A program made the translations under genes and the position numbers. The notes beneath the pieces are model-generated. The model had not been told where the DNA came from and did not search any database. It saw nothing but the letters and a program-made list of their open reading frames with translations. From an uncultured Lachnospiraceae bacterium (GTDB lineage Bacteria > Bacillota > Clostridia > Lachnospirales > Lachnospiraceae): a DNA stretch of 18,611 bases. This document shows, piece by piece, positions 14,483-18,611 of this stretch. The stretch covers positions 1-18,611 of the forward strand of contig CALDIE010000064.1 of assembly GCA_937901625.1 (NCBI GenBank), read 5' to 3'. Numbering within the stretch: the stretch's first letter is position 1; each line of letters opens with the position of its first letter.

Positions 14483-15523
14483 ATGGCAACGATCAGAGAT
14501 ATTGCAGCAAAGGCCGGCGTATCGGCGTCAACGGTCTCGCGTATACTGAATAATGACCGTGAAATGCATGTTACGGAGGAAACGAGAGAACGCGTATTAA
14601 ATGTCGCTGAAGAACTTCATTATGAAAAAACGATCCGCGTGGAACGGCAGGTAAAGTCTTCAAAGACCGTGACCGGAAAAGAGGATGCCGTGGAGACATT
14701 TACCATCGGGATACTTCAATGGTTTTCCGCAGAGCAGGAGATGCAGGATGATTACTATCTTAAGATAAGAAGAGGGATCGAGGACTACTGCGGCGAAGCG
14801 GGGATAGGGATCGTACGGAGCTACCGGTCGGATGAAAACTACATATCGCTTTTAAAGGATGTGGACGGTCTGATCTGTGTCGGGAAATTTGCCAGAGATG
14901 AAGTAAATACGATCCTCTATCGTTTTCACAGTGTGATCTTTCTGGACATGCAGGTCGACTACCCTGAGGTGACAACATTAAATGTGGACTTTAAAAAGGC
15001 CGGAAGGGACGCTTTGCATTATCTTGAAAGTCTCGGACATCAAAGGATCGCCTTTTTATGCGGCCGGGAATTCGCTTCCGGTAAGGAGCCGATCGAGGAT
15101 ATCCGTAAAAAGACCTTCATCGAACATATGAAGGAAAAGGGCAGAGAGTATGAAAGCCTGATAAAAGAAGGTGCTTTTACGACCGCCTCCGGATATGAAA
15201 TGATGAAGGAACTGCTGGATGAATGCGATGAAATTCCGGACGCGGTGTTTGCCGCAAGCGACGCGATAGCCATCGGAGCGATGCGCGCGATCAAGGAGCA
15301 GAACTATTCTGTTCCCGAGAGTATTTCCGTTATAGGGATCAACGATTCCGAGATGAGTGCGTATACGGCACCTGCCTTAACGACCGTAGCGGCTCCGGCT
15401 TACGACATGGGTCAGCACGGAGCAAATCTGATCTATGCGATGGCGCATTACAGGATCAAAACGCCGATGAAGATCCTTTTGCCCTGCCATCTTGTGATCC
15501 GGGAGTCCTGTAAGGAAAGATAG
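14483..15523 (+). CDS. LacI/GalR-family transcriptional regulator of the galactose locus
   Basis: 346 aa. The ATG at 14483 is preferred to an upstream ATG at 14402, because AAGAAGG at about 14471-14477 is well placed and the protein then starts with MATIRDIAAKAGVSASTVSR, a textbook LacI-family helix-turn-helix. Residues about 70-340 form the periplasmic-binding-protein-like sugar-sensing domain, ending in a region with PDAVFAASDAIAIGAM and SVIGINDSEMSAYTAPALTT. The upstream ATG would place the operators and start site inside the coding region. It is divergent from galKT and lies 34 bases before the sugar symporter. Ligand is probably galactose or a galactoside, inferred from the neighbours. 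Confidence 0.93.
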   Translation: MATIRDIAAKAGVSASTVSRILNNDREMHVTEETRERVLNVAEELHYEKTIRVERQVKSSKTVTGKEDAVETFTIGILQWFSAEQEMQDDYYLKIRRGIEDYCGEAGIGIVRSYRSDENYISLLKDVDGLICVGKFARDEVNTILYRFHSVIFLDMQVDYPEVTTLNVDFKKAGRDALHYLESLGHQRIAFLCGREFASGKEPIEDIRKKTFIEHMKEKGREYESLIKEGAFTTASGYEMMKELLDECDEIPDAVFAASDAIAIGAMRAIKEQNYSVPESISVIGINDSEMSAYTAPALTTVAAPAYDMGQHGANLIYAMAHYRIKTPMKILLPCHLVIRESCKER

Positions 15524-15557
15524 GGGGAGAAAGACAACAAAAAACGGAGGTGTGAGG

Positions 15558-16520
15558 ATGAAACTGAGTGTTAGGGAAAAGGCTTCCTACGGATTGGGAG
15601 CAGTCGGGAAAGATATGGTATATATGCTTTCCGCAAGTTATGTTTTGTATTATTTCCAGGATATTTTGGGTGTGAGCGCGGCGGCAATGGGAGTTATCCT
15701 GCTTGTGGCCAGGATCTTTGATGCGTTTAATGACCCCGTCATGGGTGTGATCGTTGCAAAGACACGTACCCGTTGGGGGAAATTCAGACCCTGGCTGTTT
15801 ATAGGAACACTGACCAACGCGGTGATCTTATATATGATGTTTGCGGCACCGCCTTCACTGGACGCCGCCGGACTGGTGGCCTATGCGGCAGTAACTTATA
15901 TCATGTGGGGCGTAACCTATACGATGATGGATATTCCTTACTGGTCGATGATTCCGGCCTTTACCGAGGGCGGAAAGGAGAGAGAAGGTCTGACGACGCT
16001 TGCAAGATCCTGTGCGGGGGTTGGCTCAGCGTTGGTTACGATAGCGACTATGCCTCTTGTGCATGCGCTTGGCGGGAACGATGAGAAAACAGGTTTTCGC
16101 CTGTTCGCGCTGATCGTAGCGATCATCTTTGTTGTGTTTATCACGATCACCTGTGTGTCTATCAAGGAAAAGGCAACGGTGGAAATGAAGTCTCCGGGTG
16201 TCGGAGAGATGTTTAAGGCACTGATCCAGAATGATCAGGCAATGGCGGTTGTGGTTGCGATCGTTGTTATCAACACGGCGATCTATGTTACATCCAATCT
16301 GGTGATCTATTTCTTTAAATACGATTTTGGCGGTACGGGCTGGTACAACAGCTACACCTTCTTTAATATGTTCGGAGGCGCGATCCAGATCCTTTCCATG
16401 ATGGTATTGTATCCGGCATTACGCCATTGGTTTAGTAATATCAAGATATTCTATATCTGCTTAACGAGTGCGATCATCGGATATGCGCTGCTTTTGGGAA
16501 TCGCGTTCACATCCATGAAC
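15558..16520 (+). CDS. GPH-family sugar:cation symporter, truncated by a contig junction
   Basis: A membrane symporter of the glycoside-pentoside-hexuronide family (MelB-like), here probably importing galactose or a galactoside. The ATG at 15558 has GGAGG 7 bases upstream; the in-frame GTG at 15552 is less likely. About 321 residues remain, against about 450-500 in the family. Visible are SYGLGAVGKDMVYMLSASY, the DAFNDPVMG motif with the conserved acidic residues in helix 2, and TRWGKFRPWL in the following loop. The reading frame runs on to 16679 but after Asn321 it reads antisense homoserine dehydrogenase sequence. The missing half is therefore a junction effect, not a natural fusion. Confidence 0.9.
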
Positions 16521-16526
16521 CGGCCA
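16515..16526. other. Chimeric junction between unrelated sequences
   Basis: At about 16,520 the symporter gene on the plus strand and the homoserine dehydrogenase gene on the minus strand lose their C-terminal halves at the same point. Composition changes abruptly: one 60-base line before (16441-16500) has about 42% G+C and one after (16561-16620) about 72%. No insertion sequence, repeat or attachment-like site marks the boundary. A misjoined assembly or ligated fragment is the simplest explanation. Confidence 0.82.
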
Positions 16527-17152
16527 AACGAAAGATCCGCCAGGATCGCCGTTTTCCGGCAGGCGTCGTGGCCTTCCACGTCGGCCGTCGGATCGGCCTC
16601 GGCATACCCGAGAGCCTGCGCCGCGGCGAGCGCGTCGGCAAAGCCTGTGCCCTCGGCGTCCATCGCTGTGAGGATATAGTTTGTCGTGCCGTTCAGGATC
16701 CCGAACACCTCATCGACGCGGTTGGCCGCCAGGCACTGCATGATCGGCCGCAGCACGGGGATGCCCCCGCCCACGCTGCCTTCAAAGAGATAATTCACGC
16801 CCTTTTCCCGCGCCAGGGAATTGAGTTCATCGCCGTAAGAAGCCACGAGCTCTTTGTTGCTCGAGACCAGGCTTTTTCCCGCAAGGAGCGCGCGGCGCGA
16901 ATATTCATAAGCCGCTCCGACGCCGCCGATGACCTCCGCCACGATGCTGACCTCCGGATCGTTTTCGATCACCGAGAAATCTCGCACCATTTTATCGGAA
17001 TAGGCATCGCCGGGATAATCGTGACGCACAAGGATGTATTTGAGCTCGACCGGTTCGCCGACCTTCGCGGCGATCTTTTCCCGCTGCTCGTTCATGACCT
17101 CGGCGACGCCTTTTCCAACCACGCCGTAGCCGAGGATCGCGTAATATATCAT
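16521..17152 (-). CDS. hom: Homoserine dehydrogenase, N-terminal half only
   Basis: Homoserine dehydrogenase reduces aspartate semialdehyde to homoserine on the way to threonine and methionine. The NAD(P)-binding start is MIYYAILGYGVVGKGVAEVM, and FEGSVGGGIPVLRPI and GILNGTTNYILTAM are typical family segments. About 211 of an expected 400-430 residues remain; the coding sequence stops in DLSFGR, where it meets the symporter antisense. GGAGG lies 11 bases before the ATG. It follows the ACT-domain gene on the same strand in a tight operon, a common arrangement. Its high G+C differs from everything left of the junction. Confidence 0.92.
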
Positions 17153-17169
17153 ATCGGCCGTACCTCCGC

Positions 17170-17616
17170 TCAGCCCGCCGCGGCGGCGGCGCGGATCACG
17201 CCTTCCTGCCCGCTGAGTCTTTCGAGCAGCTCTTCCGTGCCGATCTGCATATCGGCCGTATCTACCGTGACGGTAACGGGGGCCGTCCCGTCGGTCGGGA
17301 TGCCCTGGTTGATGGTGAGGATATTCGCGCCTGTGCCGGAAAAAACGCTCAGCACAGCCGAAAGCACCCCCAGATGATGGCGCAGCATCAGCTGGAAGGT
17401 CACGATCCGGCCGCGGCCGAGATCCTGAAACGGCGTTACGGCATCCCTGTATTTATAATAAGCCGAGGGCGAGATCCCCACACGGGCGGCGGCCTCCTCC
17501 ACAGTCTGCGCCTCTCCCGTATCGAGAAGCTCCCTGGCTTCTGTTACGCGAATAAAGACTTCCGGCAGCACATCGCCGCGCACGATGTAGTAGCCGGCCT
17601 GTTTTTGCTCATTCAT
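17170..17616 (-). CDS. PheB-like ACT-domain protein
   Basis: 148 aa. The start at 17616 is chosen because GGAGGGGG lies just before it; the open frame extends further upstream without support. An N-terminal helix-turn-helix-like region contains VEEAAARVGISPSAYYKYRD. The C-terminal ACT domain, from about residue 72, contains HHLGVLSAVLSVFSGTGANI and ITINQGIPTDG-like residues. ACT domains bind amino acids, and proteins of this UPF0735/PheB type are often next to homoserine dehydrogenase, as here, so a regulatory role in aspartate-family synthesis is likely. Base composition matches the adjacent hom fragment. Confidence 0.88.
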   Translation of the reverse strand: MNEQKQAGYYIVRGDVLPEVFIRVTEARELLDTGEAQTVEEAAARVGISPSAYYKYRDAVTPFQDLGRGRIVTFQLMLRHHLGVLSAVLSVFSGTGANILTINQGIPTDGTAPVTVTVDTADMQIGTEELLERLSGQEGVIRAAAAAG

Positions 17617-17729
17617 GTCGTATCCCCCTCCTCTGTCATTATCTGAAAACTGAAATATTATATACCCATCCCGCCCGTAATACAAGAAAAATATCCCTGC
17701 CCTTATCTGCAAACACCCCTTCTTCCAGT

Positions 17730-17772
17730 GACTTATTGTATGTAGACTTATTGTATTCATTCTCATTACAAT
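17730..17772 (+). promoter_or_regulatory. C-box-like operator and promoter of the restriction-modification fragment
   Basis: GACTTATTGTAT occurs at 17730-17741 and 17745-17756, a direct repeat with a 15-base period. It resembles the GACTnnnAGTC C-boxes bound by restriction-modification controller proteins. A -10-like TACAAT follows at 17767-17772 without a good -35, as expected if the controller activates its own promoter. The next gene begins like a controller protein. Confidence 0.55.
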
Positions 17773-17795
17773 GTAAACGATAGGGGGGTTCAGGA

Positions 17796-18068
17796 ATGGA
17801 TATTGTCAGGATCTTCGGCAGCAACCTGAAGAAGTATCGAACGGCGTTAGGGTTATCTCAGGAGGCTCTTGCGGAAAAGGGCAGCACGTTCAGATTGGCG
17901 ACCTCTGCGGAAGAATCTGTCGGAATCGATGGCTATGTGGGCGATACTCCGTACTCTGTCAAGCCCGATACATACAAGACAATGGGGCGCCTTTCAGAGG
18001 CCATCGATGTGAAAATGATCTATTACACCAAAACAAAGACCGGATTAAAAATTGAAGTAGAGGAATAA
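17796..18068 (+). pseudogene. Controller-protein N-terminus fused to MjaI-like restriction endonuclease C-terminus
   Basis: 90 aa. The first 27 residues (FGSNLKKYRTALGLSQEALA) are the start of an XRE-type helix-turn-helix, as in restriction-modification controller proteins. The fold then breaks off where the recognition helix should follow. From about residue 29 the sequence matches what I recall of the C-terminus of MjaI-type restriction endonucleases, with GIDGYVGDTPYSVKPDTYKT containing a candidate PD-(D/E)xK Asp and Lys. The most likely origin is an in-frame deletion that removed most of a C gene and the N-terminal part of an R gene, in nature or during assembly. Neither activity is expected from this product. 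GGGGGG lies about 13 bases upstream. Confidence 0.55.
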
Positions 18069-18102
18069 CATGTGTATGGCTGCCAATCGGCAGCCATACT
18101 GT

Positions 18103-18564
18103 TTATGCGGGAATGGAGTTTAGGAATTTGGATTTGCATGCGTAATCAAGCGAAACGTCCACATCCACAAAGCCGGTGCGAATCAGGTGATTATTTATGA
18201 ACGTCTTGTTATCCAGGTAAACATAGCAAAGCAGATTGTTTTCGCCATCGTATTTTACGGAGTCATATCGCAGAAAAACCTTGTGTTTCAGAAACTTCTT
18301 CTTTAGGAATTCAACGGCTTCCTGTGAGTGGCTTTGGTTTTCTTTAACACCCAGCAATTTCACGATAAATCCGCCACTTAACTCGATCAGCTCAGGAGAT
18401 ATGACCCTTTTTACCGAAAACAAATCATCCCGCTTGGTTGAACTTCCATCTATGGAAGATCCGAATTGGAGCTTTTTTACATCAATCTTCTTATCCATCC
18501 TGTGCGGATCTTTGAAGATATAGGGCAGTCTGTCAAATGTTGCAGTATTTCCGATTCTATCCTC
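18103..18564 (-). CDS. C-terminal part of a probable DNA methyltransferase with a TNase-like domain
   Basis: 153 residues of a gene whose start lies beyond the end of the real sequence. The first part (FDRLPYIFKDPHRMDKKIDV) resembles, from memory, the tail of site-specific methyltransferases paired with MjaI-type enzymes. The rest, from about IVKLLGVKE, has the shape of a staphylococcal-nuclease domain, with EAVEFLKKKF, CYVYLDNKTFINNHLIRTG and a final Phe. The arginines and acidic residue of the nuclease active site are replaced (VKLLGVKE, GENNLL), so it is probably a binding module. It is convergent with the restriction fragment, 34 bases apart, as expected for a restriction-modification pair. 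An open frame of 158 aa exists only because adapter bases add five residues (MLFRS). Confidence 0.5.
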   Translation of the reverse strand, partial: EDRIGNTATFDRLPYIFKDPHRMDKKIDVKKLQFGSSIDGSSTKRDDLFSVKRVISPELIELSGGFIVKLLGVKENQSHSQEAVEFLKKKFLKHKVFLRYDSVKYDGENNLLCYVYLDNKTFINNHLIRTGFVDVDVSLDYACKSKFLNSIPA

Positions 18565-18611
18565 AGATCGGAAGAGCACACGTCTGAACTCCAGTCACTA
18601 GCTTATCTCGT
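18565..18611 (+). other. Untrimmed Illumina TruSeq adapter with index
   Basis: From 18565 the sequence is the standard read-1 adapter, starting AGATCGGAAGAGC and ending CCAGTCAC at 18598. It is followed by the six-base index TAGCTT (18599-18604) and the next adapter bases ATCTCGT to the end. This is library sequence, not genome. Confidence 0.99.

Noticed and set aside
16451..16520. Apparent C-terminus of homoserine dehydrogenase beyond residue 211
   Set aside because: It is the antisense of the symporter gene and does not continue the family sequence.
16521..16679. Apparent C-terminal extension of the sugar symporter
   Set aside because: It is the antisense of homoserine dehydrogenase beyond the junction, rich in Ala/Ser/Arg as antisense frames of high-GC genes are.
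1..18564. Search for CRISPR arrays, insertion sequences or prophage genes
   Set aside because: No regularly spaced repeats, transposase, integrase or phage structural motifs were seen; the mosaic end is better explained by misassembly.

Overview
The window looks like a metagenomic contig from an anaerobic gut Firmicute, most likely Lachnospiraceae. This is inferred from the long Firmicutes-type GalT, the clostridial GalK signature, the HtrA/ClpX-like pair, the moderate GC content and the strong AGGAGG-type ribosome binding sites. Only bases 1 to about 16,520 are one coherent genome segment. The end is a mosaic: a tail-to-tail junction near 16,520 leads into high-GC amino-acid genes, then into a lower-GC restriction-modification fragment. 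The last 47 bases (18,565-18,611) are an untrimmed Illumina adapter with index.

Layout. (1) 1-3,460: a membrane-anchored HtrA/DegP-type protease with an octamer-repeat promoter, followed by a divergent zinc-finger ClpX-like unfoldase and its terminator. (2) 3,460-4,650: about 1.2 kb without a convincing gene, very AT-rich, with five copies of TTATGTAAA and a strong intrinsic terminator that no protein gene explains. (3) 4,655-6,077: a small helix-turn-helix protein and, on the other strand, a variant carbamate kinase. (4) 6,288-11,059: an apparent operon of two overlapping ClpX-like AAA+ ATPases without zinc fingers, a small lysine/glycine-rich protein and a MATE-family exporter. (5) 11,142-11,260: tRNA-Leu(UAG) with promoter and terminator. 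(6) 11,321-16,520: a galactose locus, galK-galT divergent from a LacI-family regulator and a GPH-family sugar symporter cut off by the junction. Four TGTTTAnTAAACA-type operators sit on the promoters. (7) 16,521-18,564: truncated homoserine dehydrogenase, PheB-like ACT protein, and pieces of a controller-regulated restriction-modification system.

The most promising candidate for an undescribed system is the tandem ClpX-like pair. Both proteins keep every ATPase motif and the IGF-type ClpP-docking loop. Both have replaced the zinc domain with a helical N-domain, and the GYVG pore loop with an aromatic-basic-Gly-Arg loop. With the divergent ClpX at 1,820, three ClpX-type unfoldases lie within 7.5 kb, which suggests specialised protein quality control. 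Substrates and partners cannot be read from the sequence.
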